A stretch of 64,000 nt of DNA from Mycobacterium yunnanensis (GCF_025823185.1 NZ_JACKVK010000008.1:1565-65564), one strand, 5' to 3'. Shown: positions 25,108 through 33,953, counted from the stretch's first letter. The notes: generated by a model not told the origin, from the sequence alone. Made by a program: numbers and translations.

Positions 25108-25483
25108 GTCGACCTCCAGGGATGCGTCCAATCACGTGGTGCCGCAACCAGTCCTCCAGCCACAATGAGCTCGGCCGGACGTCGGTGGGTCGCAGGGTGA
25201 GCGTCACGCCGAGACGGTCCACCAGGTCCCACGGGATGAAGCAGAGCCGAGAGGCGGACGTGCTGCCGCCGAGGATGCGCGTGGCCAGCACGTGTCCGGT
25301 CACCAGTGCGGCGACGGTGGGAGCCGGCGTGCCCGGCTCGATGTCCACCCCCACGGGAACGTCGGCCAGATCGAGGTCGTCGACGACGCCGATCGGGTCG
25401 CCGTCGTGGTCGTGGAGTTGGCGGTCGAGCACCTGGCGCCGGGCGTCGACGACCCGGCCGTCCCACGGCGGCCCGGTCCTCAT
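25094..25483 (-). CDS. PRC-barrel-like accessory protein of NRAMP cluster
   Basis: 129 residues. It shows a PRC-barrel-like layout with VVDARRQVLDRQLHDHDGDPIGVVDDL at the N-terminus (cited by its edges VVDARRQ and GVVDDLDL), a central hydrophobic ALVTGHVLATRILGG, and FIPWDLVDRLGVTLTL. The family assignment is by pattern only. The ATG overlaps the NRAMP stop (ATGA), so it is translated with the transporter. A regulatory or metal-sensing partner role is inferred from position. Confidence 0.6.
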   Translation of the reverse strand: MRTGPPWDGRVVDARRQVLDRQLHDHDGDPIGVVDDLDLADVPVGVDIEPGTPAPTVAALVTGHVLATRILGGSTSASRLCFIPWDLVDRLGVTLTLRPTDVRPSSLWLEDWLRHHVIGRIPGGRHAPE

Positions 25484-26709
25484 TGCCCGGCCCCCGTCAC
25501 GATCATCAGCGGAATGGCGGCGATCGAGGCAACCAGGATCAACCCGAGGTACATCGTCGCGAACACGTTGGTGGTCCTTCCGTTGACGTGGTCGCCCATG
25601 TACTCGGAGTCGTTGGCCACCAACAGGATCGGCAGATAGGTCAGGGGCAGGGCGACGGCGGAGAACACCACGGAGTACTCGGTCACCTTGATCGGGTCGA
25701 CGCCGGTGAGCAGCACCGCGCAGCCGACGATCAGGACGACGATCATCAACAGGTGAAAGCGCGCCGCCTCCGCCGGTCGCCGGAACTTGCCCCACGTCCA
25801 GCCCGAGTACTGGGCAATGGTGTAGCCGGCCGACAGGGTGGTCTCGAGCGCGGCGCCGAACGTCGCGGCGACGACGCCCACGATGACCAACGCCAGCGCC
25901 AGCTTGCCCCCGGCGACCACCACCGGCGCGACCACCTGGGACAGCGATGTCACGTCGATCTGCCGAGGCAACAGGACGATCGTCGCCGACGCGGCGATCG
26001 CCAGCGACAGGAGGCCGCCGAGCGGGAAGCCGACGAGGACGTTCATCCGGGAGCGGCCGAGGTCCTCGATGCTCCAGCGTTCCTCCACGGCCCCCGAGGA
26101 GAAGAAGAACACCTCGTACGGCGTCATCGCCGCGCCGAACAGGGCGACGGCGTAGTACCAGTAGGTGGCCGTCGACTCCGACTGCGGGACGGTCGGCGCG
26201 ACGACCTGGCGCCCGAGGTCGCCCCAATGTGGGTGCAGCAGGAACACACTCACCGCGAACACGATCAGACACAGCCCGACGAGACCGGTGACGTTCTCCA
26301 TGACGGTGAACCGAACCCGCCAGATGACGATCCACACGGCGAACGCCGCCACCGGCATCCACAGCGTCGGTCCCACGTCGGTGGCGAGTTGCAGCGCCAG
26401 CGCCATGCCGCCGATCTCGGCGGTGAGGGTCATCAGGTTGACGAGGAACGAGGCGGAGAGGTTCACCAGCGCGGAGCGGGGGCCCAGGCGGTCGCGGATG
26501 ATCTCGAAGGTGGCACGTCCGCTCACCGCGGCGACCCGGCCTGCCATGTTCGCGTACAGGCAAATGCCCACTACGCCAACCGGAACCACCCAGGCCAGCG
26601 TCATCCCGAATCGGGATCCGACCACCGCGTTGGTGACCAGGTCGCCGATGTCGAGAAACCCGCCGATCGCCGTGAGCACGCCAAGGGCAATGGCGAACAC
26701 CTTCGTCAC
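25480..26709 (-). CDS. NRAMP-family metal transporter with altered metal-site motifs
   Basis: 409 residues, about 11 transmembrane helices, overall NRAMP pattern. The TM1 motif that is normally DPGN reads D20-I-G-D23. The TM6 motif normally A-x-x-MPH reads GAAMTPYE (192-199), so the metal-selecting Met is Thr and the His is Tyr. Loss of the Met is a feature of NRAMP-related magnesium transporters, so Mg2+ is a reasonable alternative to Mn2+/Fe2+. The GTG start overlaps the upstream stop (GTGA), and the downstream gene overlaps its stop. Confidence 0.82.
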   Translation of the reverse strand: MTKVFAIALGVLTAIGGFLDIGDLVTNAVVGSRFGMTLAWVVPVGVVGICLYANMAGRVAAVSGRATFEIIRDRLGPRSALVNLSASFLVNLMTLTAEIGGMALALQLATDVGPTLWMPVAAFAVWIVIWRVRFTVMENVTGLVGLCLIVFAVSVFLLHPHWGDLGRQVVAPTVPQSESTATYWYYAVALFGAAMTPYEVFFFSSGAVEERWSIEDLGRSRMNVLVGFPLGGLLSLAIAASATIVLLPRQIDVTSLSQVVAPVVVAGGKLALALVIVGVVAATFGAALETTLSAGYTIAQYSGWTWGKFRRPAEAARFHLLMIVVLIVGCAVLLTGVDPIKVTEYSVVFSAVALPLTYLPILLVANDSEYMGDHVNGRTTNVFATMYLGLILVASIAAIPLMIVTGAGQ

Positions 26710-27143
26710 GGCCCGCGCCGATCGGTGAACTCTCCCACCACGCGGTTCAGTTCGTCGCCGACGTCCTCGGACACCGGCACTCCCCGAACCACCGCGCCTG
26801 CGGCGTCGAGAGCGGCGGCCGCCTCGGCCAGGGTCGCCATGAGGGTCTGCTGCCGGGCAGTGTCGGCCGCGGTGTCGGGAGCGAGTGCCGCGACGTCGCC
26901 CAGTGCGGTGGTGACCTGCTCCCCGGCGTCGTCGAGCTGCACGGCGACAAGGGCACCGCTGGCGCGGTGATCACGCCACAGCTCGAGGACGAGAACGCCG
27001 GTGCGCGCGGCGGACTCGCCTTCGCGGTGGGCTTGAACGAGCTGACCGGGTACGCCGTCGCGGACCGAGGGACACGCACGGAGCAGCAGCCCCAGGCAGG
27101 CCGCGACCACCAGTGCGACGACGATCCGGCGTACGTACCTCAC
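26706..27143 (-). CDS. Membrane-anchored hypothetical protein
   Basis: 145 residues. A basic N-terminus is followed by a hydrophobic segment (IVVALVVAACLGLLL, residues 7-21) that could be an uncleaved anchor or signal; a Cys after it does not fit a good lipobox. The rest is an Ala-rich, helical extracytoplasmic domain. No named family is recognised. It starts with GTG and its stop overlaps the NRAMP start, so the products are probably made together. It may be an extracytoplasmic partner of the transporter. Confidence 0.65.
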   Translation of the reverse strand: MRYVRRIVVALVVAACLGLLLRACPSVRDGVPGQLVQAHREGESAARTGVLVLELWRDHRASGALVAVQLDDAGEQVTTALGDVAALAPDTAADTARQQTLMATLAEAAAALDAAGAVVRGVPVSEDVGDELNRVVGEFTDRRGP

Positions 27144-27186
27144 CCCCGGCTGTACCCAGCGGCGGTCGAGTCAACCCCCGGGACGG

Positions 27187-27480
27187 TCAGTCCTCGTCGT
27201 CGGCCTTCTGATCGGGCTTCTCGGCCTTGACGTCGGTGTCGTCGGACTCGTCAGAGTCGTCGGAGTCCTCGTCGGAGTCGTCGGACTTGCCCTTGGACTC
27301 CTTCTCGTCGTCGCTGCGTCGGCCGCCGACCTCGAGAACGGCCCAGTGACTTGGAGAGACGTAGACGGACCACTCGCCGTCACGCCGCCCCATCTTCAAC
27401 ACACCGTCGTCGACTTCCCACGCCGTGTCGTCGTCGTAGTCGGTCTCTTGCCCGTCGGAATAGGTCAGTGTGAATGCCAT
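27187..27480 (-). CDS. Hypothetical protein with highly acidic C-terminal tail
   Basis: 97 residues. The first 60 form a compact beta-rich domain (FTLTYSDGQETDYDD, WEVDDGVLKMG, WSVYVSPSHWAVLEV). The last 35 are almost entirely Asp/Ser/Glu/Lys, ending DQKADDED. The start at MAFTLTYSD is chosen because residues upstream lack domain character; a further ATG at 27552 is possible. It lies 43 bp upstream of the membrane-anchored gene on the same strand and could begin the NRAMP operon. No named family recognised. Confidence 0.65.
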   Translation of the reverse strand: MAFTLTYSDGQETDYDDDTAWEVDDGVLKMGRRDGEWSVYVSPSHWAVLEVGGRRSDDEKESKGKSDDSDEDSDDSDESDDTDVKAEKPDQKADDED

Positions 27481-27609
27481 GGCCAGAGCCTGCCACCGCG
27501 GCGGCGGCTTCGTGGTGACCCCGCGAAATTGATCAAGATCATTCATCGCCATGTGCCACTGGCCTTTTCGTCGCCGTTTGATCCGTGCCGACTCGGCTAC
27601 CACACTGAG

Positions 27610-30135
27610 ATGGTGTCCACCCCGTCCGAAGACGTCGATCCGTTCGTCCGCGTGATCGGATCACAGGTCCACAATCTGAGGACCGTCGACGTGGCGGCGC
27701 CCCGCGACGCGTTCGTGGCGTTCACCGGGGTGTCCGGGTCCGGCAAGTCGTCGTTGGCGTTCGGCACCGTCTACGCGGAGGCGCAGCGCCGGTACTTCGA
27801 ATCCGTCGCGCCCTATGCCCGGCGCCTGCTGCTGCCAGCCGGCGCCCCCAAGGTCGACGACATCACCGGTCTGCCGCCGGCGGTCGCCCTGCAGCAACGC
27901 CGCGGCGCGGGGACCTCCCGGTCGACGGTGGGCACGGTGACGACGCTGTCGAATCTGTTGCGAATGCTGTACTCCCGTGCGGGCACCTATCCACCCGGTG
28001 CGACCGTCCGGCTCGACTCCGACTCGTTCTCGCCGAACACCGCCATCGGTGCGTGCCCAGAGTGCCACGGCCTCGGCCGAATTCATCGCGTCACCGAAGA
28101 GACGCTCATACCCGACCCGTCGCTGACGATCCGCGAGGGCGCCGTCGCCGCGTGGCCGGGGGCCTGGCAGGGGCAGAACCTTCGCGACATCCTCATCACA
28201 CTCGGCCACGACGTCGACGTGCCGTGGCGAAAGCTGCCCAAGCGCACCCGCAACTGGATCCTGTTCACCGACGACCAGCCGACGGTCGAGATCGACCCGA
28301 GCCAACATCCGGTCACCGCGGACTACTACTACAACGGCACGTTCTCCAGTGCCGAACGCCACGTGCGCCACACGCTGGCCAACTCACAAAGCGCGATGAT
28401 GCGCCGCCGCGTGCTGCAGTTCGTCGACGCGGTCGACTGCCCGGTGTGCGGCGGCTCCGGGTTGCGGCCGGAGGCACTTGCCGTCACCTTCGCCGGACGC
28501 AACATCGCCGAGATGGTGGCCCTTCCGCTGACGGAGCTGGCCGCCGCGCTGGAGCCGGCGGCCAACCGCGTCGACTTCGACGCGGCGTACGAGTCCATCG
28601 AATCCGGCGAGTTCACCGAGGTCGCCACGATGATCGCGGCGGATCTGGTCGCGCGCATCCGGGTTCTGCTCGACCTCGGACTGGGATATCTGAGCCTCAA
28701 CCGCCGGACGCCGACGGTCTCACCCGGCGAGCTGCAACGCCTGCGGTTGGCGACACAACTTCGAGCCGGGTTGTTCGGCGTCCTGTACGTGCTCGACGAG
28801 CCGTCGGCCGGACTCCACCCCGCCGATGCAGAACCGTTGCTCGACGTCTTGGATCGGCTTCGGCGCGCGGGCAATTCGCTGTTCGTCGTCGAACACGACA
28901 TGGACGTGGTCCGGCGCGCCGACTGGATCGTCGACGTCGGGCCCGGCGCGGGCGAACTCGGCGGCGAGGTGCTCTACAGCGGCCCCGTGCCCGGCCTGGC
29001 CGACGTGACGACCTCGGTGACCCGCCGCTACCTCTTCGGCGACACCGAAACCGAGCCGCGCGCCGCCCGCGTGGCGTCACGCCACCTGCACCTGCGCGGC
29101 GTGAACTTCCACAACCTGCGCGACCTGGAGGTGCGCATTCCGCTCGGGGTGTTCACCGCCGTCACCGGGGTGTCCGGATCGGGCAAGTCGACCCTGGTCT
29201 GCAAGGTCGTCGGTGACGTCGTCGCCGGACATCTGGGCGCGGTCAACACCGTCATCGACGCCGAGGGCGCCGATCCCGCCGACGCCGACGGGGGCGTGGC
29301 CGACGTCGACGCCGACGCCAGCATCGGGGTGACGGTCGAGGGGGTCGAGTTCGTCGACCGACTCGTCACCGTGGACCAAAAGCCCATTGGTCGAACGCCG
29401 CGGTCCAACCTCGCGACCTACACCGGCATGTTCGACGCGGTCCGCAAGGTGTTCGCCGGCACCGACGAGGCGCGACGGCGGGGCTGGAGCGCGGGCCGCT
29501 TCTCCTTCAACGTGGCCGAGGGACGCTGCCCGACGTGTCAGGGCGAGGGTTTCGTCGCGGTCGAATTGCTGTTCCTGCCAGGCACTTACGCACCGTGCCC
29601 GACGTGTCATGGGGCCCGCTACTCCGCGGAGACCCTCGAGGTGCGTTACCGCGACCGCACCATTTCCGACGTGCTCGCCATGACGGTCGAGGAGGCCGCG
29701 GAGTTCCTGGCCGACGTTCCGGGGGCGGTGCGCAGCCTGACCACGCTGGTCGACGTTGGGCTGGGCTACCTCCGGCTGGGGCAACCCGCCACAGAACTCT
29801 CCGGCGGAGAGGCGCAACGCATCAAGCTGGCCACCGAGCTGCAGCGCGCCCGCCGGGGTCATACGTTCTACGTTCTCGACGAGCCGACGACGGGTCTGCA
29901 TCCTGCCGACGTGGACCTGCTGGAGCGCCAGCTCCACCTGCTGGTCGACGCGGGCAACACCGTGGTCGTCGCCGAGCACGACATGAGAGTGGTGGCGGGT
30001 GCGGACTGGGTGGTCGACCTCGGCCCCGGGGCCGGTGACGACGGGGGCCGCGTCGTTGCCGCCGGGACACCGGAGCACGTTGCGCGAGCGAAACGGAGCC
30101 GGACGGCGCCCTATCTGGCGGCGCGACTGCGCTAG
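27610..30135 (+). CDS. Short UvrA-family ABC ATPase (UvrA paralogue)
   Basis: 841 residues against about 970 for mycobacterial UvrA. Two ABC modules are present: Walker [14 protein letters not shown] (about 42-54) and [11 protein letters not shown] (about 522-532), signatures [12 protein letters not shown] and [12 protein letters not shown], and Walker B/D-loops [11 protein letters not shown] and [11 protein letters not shown]. Zinc modules appear as CPECHGLG with CPVCGGSG, and CPTCQGEG with CPTCHGAR. The shorter length suggests loss of part of the UvrB-interaction region seen in true UvrA. Such paralogues are linked to drug or DNA-damage tolerance. The start codon (ATG 27610 or GTG 27613) has no strong ribosome-binding site. 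Confidence 0.85.
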   Translation: MVSTPSEDVDPFVRVIGSQVHNLRTVDVAAPRDAFVAFTGVSGSGKSSLAFGTVYAEAQRRYFESVAPYARRLLLPAGAPKVDDITGLPPAVALQQRRGAGTSRSTVGTVTTLSNLLRMLYSRAGTYPPGATVRLDSDSFSPNTAIGACPECHGLGRIHRVTEETLIPDPSLTIREGAVAAWPGAWQGQNLRDILITLGHDVDVPWRKLPKRTRNWILFTDDQPTVEIDPSQHPVTADYYYNGTFSSAERHVRHTLANSQSAMMRRRVLQFVDAVDCPVCGGSGLRPEALAVTFAGRNIAEMVALPLTELAAALEPAANRVDFDAAYESIESGEFTEVATMIAADLVARIRVLLDLGLGYLSLNRRTPTVSPGELQRLRLATQLRAGLFGVLYVLDEPSAGLHPADAEPLLDVLDRLRRAGNSLFVVEHDMDVVRRADWIVDVGPGAGELGGEVLYSGPVPGLADVTTSVTRRYLFGDTETEPRAARVASRHLHLRGVNFHNLRDLEVRIPLGVFTAVTGVSGSGKSTLVCKVVGDVVAGHLGAVNTVIDAEGADPADADGGVADVDADASIGVTVEGVEFVDRLVTVDQKPIGRTPRSNLATYTGMFDAVRKVFAGTDEARRRGWSAGRFSFNVAEGRCPTCQGEGFVAVELLFLPGTYAPCPTCHGARYSAETLEVRYRDRTISDVLAMTVEEAAEFLADVPGAVRSLTTLVDVGLGYLRLGQPATELSGGEAQRIKLATELQRARRGHTFYVLDEPTTGLHPADVDLLERQLHLLVDAGNTVVVAEHDMRVVAGADWVVDLGPGAGDDGGRVVAAGTPEHVARAKRSRTAPYLAARLR

Positions 30136-30294
30136 TCAGCCCTCGGCGCGGTGCCTGCCACGGTAGCCATCGCCGACGGAGCCCTGGGTCGGTGACCAGC
30201 CGAAACCAAACAGTTCCAGGCAGGGATCCACGACCTGCGGTACCAACCCTTGTGTCCCCCCGCGCTCGGCAGTCACGAGGTCGTCGCGTTCCAT
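30136..30294 (-). CDS. Small hypothetical protein (52 aa)
   Basis: A 52-codon frame starting at an ATG and ending one base after the convergent UvrA-like stop. The product begins MERDDLVTAERGG and has a distinctive middle (DPCLELFGFGWSPTQG) with a Gly/Arg-rich end. The Phe/Trp-rich core is unlike a random antisense frame. The ribosome-binding site is weak. No family recognised. Confidence 0.45.
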   Translation of the reverse strand: MERDDLVTAERGGTQGLVPQVVDPCLELFGFGWSPTQGSVGDGYRGRHRAEG

Positions 30295-30340
30295 CACGGC
30301 GCGTATTTACCCCGACGTCAGGCGTTGCCAAACATTTCGG

Positions 30341-31771
30341 TCAGTGTCGTGAGGCGAAGTCCGACGGCGTGAAGTCACCGGCACTGAGTTTCGATTCGAT
30401 GTCCTCCAAGCTTCGACCGGTCAGGTCCGGCATCCGGAAGTACACGAACAACCACGCCGCGACGTTGAACCCCCCGTAGAGCCACATGGCCGGGCCGACT
30501 CCGATGCCGCTGATCAACGTCAAGAGGGTCAGGGTGATGAGCAGGTTGGTGCCCCACAGCGCCGCGGATTGAGCCGCCGTGCCTGCCGGCCGCACCGCCA
30601 GAGGATAGGTCTCCGACCCGGTCAGCCAGCCCATCAGCTGCAGCCCACCGGCGTTGAACAGCATGAAGACCACCAAGCAGGCAATGATGAACGGCGTCGA
30701 CTCTCGTCCGCTGTTGCCGGAGACGAAGAGCCACCCCAGGACGAACAGGCTCAGCGCCGCGCCGGGGATCATGATCAGGGTGAGGCGCCGACGGCCCACC
30801 CGGTCGATGATGCTCAGTCCGACCAGTTGGGCCACCAGGTAGCTCACCCCGAGGGCGACCGACACCTCCAGCGCCACCGATTCCGAGAACCCGTTGTCGG
30901 TGAGGATGGTCGGGGAGTAGTAGATGATCATCTCGATACCGCTGAGCTGGGTGAAGATGGCGATGCCGCAGCCCAGGATCAGGGCCGGTCGCACCCACGC
31001 CGCCCGCAGCCCCGACCAGCCGCGCGTCTCGGCTGTCTTCTCCTCGTGCGCCAACTCGGCCATCTCGTCGAGTTCGCCCTCCACGTCGTACTCCGAGGGC
31101 CGCACCCGGTCGAGCACCTCGTGTGCGTCGTCTCGCCGGTCCTGCTTGACCAGCCACCGCGGGCTCTCGGGCAGGCGCAGCAGCAGCACCAACATCAGCG
31201 CCGCCGGCACCGCGGCCGCTCCGATCGACCACCGCCACGGTATCGACTCCGAGGCACCGACGATCGTCGCGATCACGATGCCGACGCCGATTGCGATCTG
31301 GAAGCAGAGCACCAGACGTCCCCGATACTTCGGTGGCGCGAGTTCGGCGACGTACATCGGGGCGGTCTGGGTGGCGCCGCCGACGGCGAATCCGAGCACC
31401 AACCGCCCGATCGACAGCAGTACGGGATTAGGGGCGAGGGCGCACCACAGCGACCCGACGGCGAAGACGACCGCGAGCATCACCAAAGTGCCTCTGCGGC
31501 CGCGTCTCTCGGACAGGTGGCTGCACGTCAGCGCCCCGACGACGGCGCCGAGCAAGATGCTGGCGGCGATGACCTGCTTCCAGGCCTCCTCGATGCCGAA
31601 GTCCTTGGTGATCTGGAGCAGGGCGCCGGAGATGATGCCGGTGTCGTAGCCGTAGAGCATGCCGGACACCGCCGAGACCAGCGCGACGACGACTACCGCG
31701 CCGGTCAGCTGTCCTGGTGCCTTCTCTCTGGCCTCCGCCGAGCCGGTAGGTGCTTCGTCGGTCGAACCCAT
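30341..31771 (-). CDS. MFS sugar porter family transporter
   Basis: 476 residues with 12 predicted membrane helices. Sugar-porter signatures are present: LYGYDTGIISGALL in TM1, SERRGRRG and DRVGRRRL in the two cytoplasmic loops, PESPRWLVKQDRR after TM6, and a C-terminal PDLTGRSLEDIE resembling PETKGxxLEEI. It should import a sugar or polyol with protons; the substrate is not visible. The ATG at 31771 follows GGAGGATC and fixes the start. A 10-bp palindrome 20 bp upstream may be its operator. It is preceded by a transcription-stopping hairpin, so it likely has its own promoter. Confidence 0.88.
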   Translation of the reverse strand: MGSTDEAPTGSAEAREKAPGQLTGAVVVVALVSAVSGMLYGYDTGIISGALLQITKDFGIEEAWKQVIAASILLGAVVGALTCSHLSERRGRRGTLVMLAVVFAVGSLWCALAPNPVLLSIGRLVLGFAVGGATQTAPMYVAELAPPKYRGRLVLCFQIAIGVGIVIATIVGASESIPWRWSIGAAAVPAALMLVLLLRLPESPRWLVKQDRRDDAHEVLDRVRPSEYDVEGELDEMAELAHEEKTAETRGWSGLRAAWVRPALILGCGIAIFTQLSGIEMIIYYSPTILTDNGFSESVALEVSVALGVSYLVAQLVGLSIIDRVGRRRLTLIMIPGAALSLFVLGWLFVSGNSGRESTPFIIACLVVFMLFNAGGLQLMGWLTGSETYPLAVRPAGTAAQSAALWGTNLLITLTLLTLISGIGVGPAMWLYGGFNVAAWLFVYFRMPDLTGRSLEDIESKLSAGDFTPSDFASRH

Positions 31772-31790
31772 GCGTGATCCTCCAGCCGCC

Positions 31791-31800
31791 GTGACGTCAC
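31791..31800. promoter_or_regulatory. Palindrome GTGACGTCAC upstream of MFS gene
   Basis: A perfect 10-bp palindrome 19 bp before the transporter ATG, suited to a dimeric regulator acting at the start of the transcript. The regulator is not identified. Confidence 0.3.
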
Positions 31801-31858
31801 TGTCTTGATCTGGCTGAAGCGGTTTCACCCTTTCGTCGAAAGCTAAACTCCGCGCCGA

Positions 31859-31903
31859 CGACGACGCCCACCTCGGAGCGGTGCTCTGAGGTGGGCGTCG
31901 TCG
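31859..31903. terminator. 16-bp perfect hairpin terminator
   Basis: Arms 31859-31874 and 31888-31903 pair perfectly over 16 bp around a 13-nt loop. It lies 23 bp after the micro-ORF that follows the STAS gene and separates that transcript from the sugar transporter. The core GCCCACCTC/GAGGTGGGC is identical to that of the hairpin at 19664-19696. Confidence 0.75.
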
Positions 31904-31926
31904 ATTCGCGTGGGCGACCCCGAGGG

Positions 31927-32004
31927 TCAGCGCGCGGGCTGAGCCAGGTCGCTCTTGTTGTGGCGCTGCAGGAGGAAGCGGATCCAGCGGACGTCGATGA
32001 TCAC
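31927..32004 (-). CDS. Micro-ORF (25 aa) after STAS gene
   Basis: A 25-codon frame beginning GTG, 15 bp after the STAS stop, with a good GAAGGA ribosome-binding site 6 nt before it. The product starts MIIDVRWIRFLLQRH, a hydrophobic/basic amphipathic segment, and ends AQPAR. It is followed directly by the 16-bp hairpin. The ribosome-binding site and its placement argue for translation; the size alone cannot prove it. Confidence 0.4.
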   Translation of the reverse strand: MIIDVRWIRFLLQRHNKSDLAQPAR

Positions 32005-32019
32005 GAGTGTTTCCTTCGC

Positions 32020-32475
32020 TTAGGCGGACTTGGTGAGGATGGGGAGGATGCGCCGGCGTTCGCCCGCGACGTCCGAGAAGTGGTGCAGCGCATCGGGAAC
32101 CGACGGGGTGGCCGGGAAGACGTCGTCGACGCCACAGAGGCGAAGCGTGCGCGACACCGCCTGGCTGATCACCAGCGACCATTCGTCGCCGGCGGCGAAG
32201 CAGGCCTCGTCGATGGCGTCGAGCAGTTCGATGCCCGGCGCAGCGAAGGAGGTGACGCCGCTGAGATCCAGGACGAAGGGCTTCTCGGCGATGATGCAGC
32301 CCTTGGCGTGGGCGACGACCTGCCCGACGTTCACCTCGTCAATGGATCCGGTGATGGTCAGCACGGTGGCAAGCTGGCGGCACTGCTTGTGGAGCTCGGC
32401 GCCGTTGCATTCGACCGACGGATTTCCATAGCGGAAGCGGGAATTCGTAGCTGAGCTGGTGCTCGTTGCGATCAT
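32020..32475 (-). CDS. STAS domain protein (anti-sigma-factor-antagonist-like)
   Basis: 151 residues with one STAS domain (about 36-135): VLTITGSIDEVN, then FVLDLSGVTSFAAPGIELLDAIDEA, cited by its edges FVLDLSGVTSF and GIELLDAIDE. In canonical antagonists the loop reads DSSG with the phosphorylated serine. Here it is A78-A-P-G81, so the usual phosphorylation site is missing and the protein may act constitutively or bind something else. AGGGAGG precedes the ATG. It may control an anti-sigma factor elsewhere; none is nearby. Confidence 0.8.
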   Translation of the reverse strand: MIATSTSSATNSRFRYGNPSVECNGAELHKQCRQLATVLTITGSIDEVNVGQVVAHAKGCIIAEKPFVLDLSGVTSFAAPGIELLDAIDEACFAAGDEWSLVISQAVSRTLRLCGVDDVFPATPSVPDALHHFSDVAGERRRILPILTKSA

Positions 32476-32636
32476 GGCACTGCCTCCCTTCGGTAGTTGC
32501 CGAATGAGTTGGCGGCGTCGCCGTCACTTCGACCTGAAACCCAAGGTAAGGGCCCAAAATAAGGTACCGGGGAGTAGTTCCTAAATCATCGCTAAGACTT
32601 CCGCGGCCGCAGACGGCAAACCGTTCCGGGAAGCGG

Positions 32637-33902
32637 TCAGGTCCGGCGACCCTGACCCCCGGTGTAACCCTCCCACGGGGAGTAGTCGGCGATGAGCGAT
32701 TCTTGCGGTGGCCGTTGATCTTCGGGCACGTGCTGCAGGTTGATTCGCACCCGGTACCAGATCGAACTGGGGCCGCGCATGCCGTCGACGAGCACGTCGA
32801 CCGGGGTCAGCCGGTCGGCGGCGGCGGCGTACTTCGCCTTCCAGGACTCGAGGGCGGCCATCGCCTCGTCCTTCGTCTTGGTCCTCGCGATCTCGATGAG
32901 GGGCTTGGTCGACACCCGCTGACCGGGCGGGTGGCCCGCTCCACCAGCGTCGCGCCGTGCCCCGCTGGGTGCCTTCTCCGCCGGGCCCAGTTCTTTGGCC
33001 AGGGCGAGCAAGCCCTCTAGGCCGCCGGCGGCGGTGTCCATCCCCTCCCACGGGTCGCCCATGTCGGCGACGCGCTGCGGCACGGTCCTGACGGTGAACG
33101 CCTCGGGGCGGCAGCCGGGGACTTCGTCCCACCTCAACGGCGTCGACACCCGCGCGTCCGGCCGTGACCGCACCGAATAGGCCGACGCGACGGTGCGGTC
33201 CTTGGCGTTCTGGTTGAAGTCGACGAAGACGCCCTCGCGCTCTTCCTTCCACCACCGACTGGTGGCCAAATCTGGTGCCCGCCTTTCGACTTCGCGTGCG
33301 ATCGTCTCGGCGGCCAGTCGAACCTGCCGATACGGCCAGTTGGGCTCGATGCGGGCGTAGACGTGGAATCCCTTCGAACCCGACGTCTTGGGCCACGCCA
33401 CGAGGCCGTAGTCGGTCAGCACGTCGCGGGCCACCAGCGCGACCTCGACGATTTGGGCCCACTCCACCCCGGGCATGGGGTCGAGGTCGACGCGCAATTC
33501 GTCGGGGTGCTCGAGGTCGTGGGCGCGCACGGGGTGCGGGTTGAGGTCGACGCAGCCGAGGTTGACCGCCCATGCCAGGCCGGCGGCGTCGGTCAACACG
33601 GCCTCCTTGGCCGACGTACCCGAGGCGTACTTCAGCTCGGCGACGTCGATCCACTCGGGCCGCTTCTCGGGCGCACGCTTCTGGAAGACGGCCTCCTCGC
33701 CGATGCCCTTGACGAACCGTTTGAGGATCATGGGGCGTCCGGCCACTCCGCGCAGGGCACCGTCGGCCACCGACAGGTAGTACTCGATGAGGTCGCGCTT
33801 GGTGACCTCCGCGTGGCCGTCGACGCCGGGGAACACGACCTTGTCCGGGTTGGTGACGCGCAGGATTCGGCCGCCGATGTCCATCGACAGCGCGGAGGCC
33901 AT
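32637..33902 (-). CDS. polD2: LigD-type polymerase/primase (PolD2, Rv0269c-like)
   Basis: 421 residues of the LigD-polymerase (archaeo-eukaryotic primase) family as a stand-alone protein. Seen: RVTNPDKVVFPG, DLIEYYLSVADG, a catalytic acid pair in LRVDLDPMPG, KTSGSKGFHVYARI, and a C-terminal extension after about residue 300. Such PolD proteins add NTPs/dNTPs to DNA ends and support repair. The gene order polD2 / divergent fadD2 matches Rv0269c-Rv0270. The start at MASALSMDIGG is preferred; ATGs at 33932 and 33884 are alternatives, and none has a clear ribosome-binding site, so a leaderless start is possible. Confidence 0.83.
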   Translation of the reverse strand: MASALSMDIGGRILRVTNPDKVVFPGVDGHAEVTKRDLIEYYLSVADGALRGVAGRPMILKRFVKGIGEEAVFQKRAPEKRPEWIDVAELKYASGTSAKEAVLTDAAGLAWAVNLGCVDLNPHPVRAHDLEHPDELRVDLDPMPGVEWAQIVEVALVARDVLTDYGLVAWPKTSGSKGFHVYARIEPNWPYRQVRLAAETIAREVERRAPDLATSRWWKEEREGVFVDFNQNAKDRTVASAYSVRSRPDARVSTPLRWDEVPGCRPEAFTVRTVPQRVADMGDPWEGMDTAAGGLEGLLALAKELGPAEKAPSGARRDAGGAGHPPGQRVSTKPLIEIARTKTKDEAMAALESWKAKYAAAADRLTPVDVLVDGMRGPSSIWYRVRINLQHVPEDQRPPQESLIADYSPWEGYTGGQGRRT

Positions 33903-33947
33903 GATGACGATGGTAGTCAGGCGCGCCCGCATGCGACGGCGGTCACA

Positions 33948-33953
33948 TATTGT
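33948..33953 (+). promoter_or_regulatory. -10 element TATTGT for leaderless fadD2
   Basis: TATTGT fits the mycobacterial TANNNT -10 and lies exactly 6 nt before the fadD2 ATG, so transcription would begin at or next to the start codon. There is no Shine-Dalgarno sequence in the 57-bp divergent gap. Confidence 0.5.

Noticed and set aside
25094..26563. A single 489-residue minus-strand fusion protein
   Set aside because: Its upstream two-thirds is out of frame with the clear NRAMP transporter; only the last 129 residues are a gene.
27540..27609. PafBC-type promoter for the UvrA paralogue
   Set aside because: TTGATCCGTG resembles the -35 but no TANNNT lies 8 bp further on.
31800..31858. SigF promoter for the MFS transporter
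   Set aside because: GTTT and GGGTGA are present on the minus strand but separated by 14 bp and the -10 is poor.
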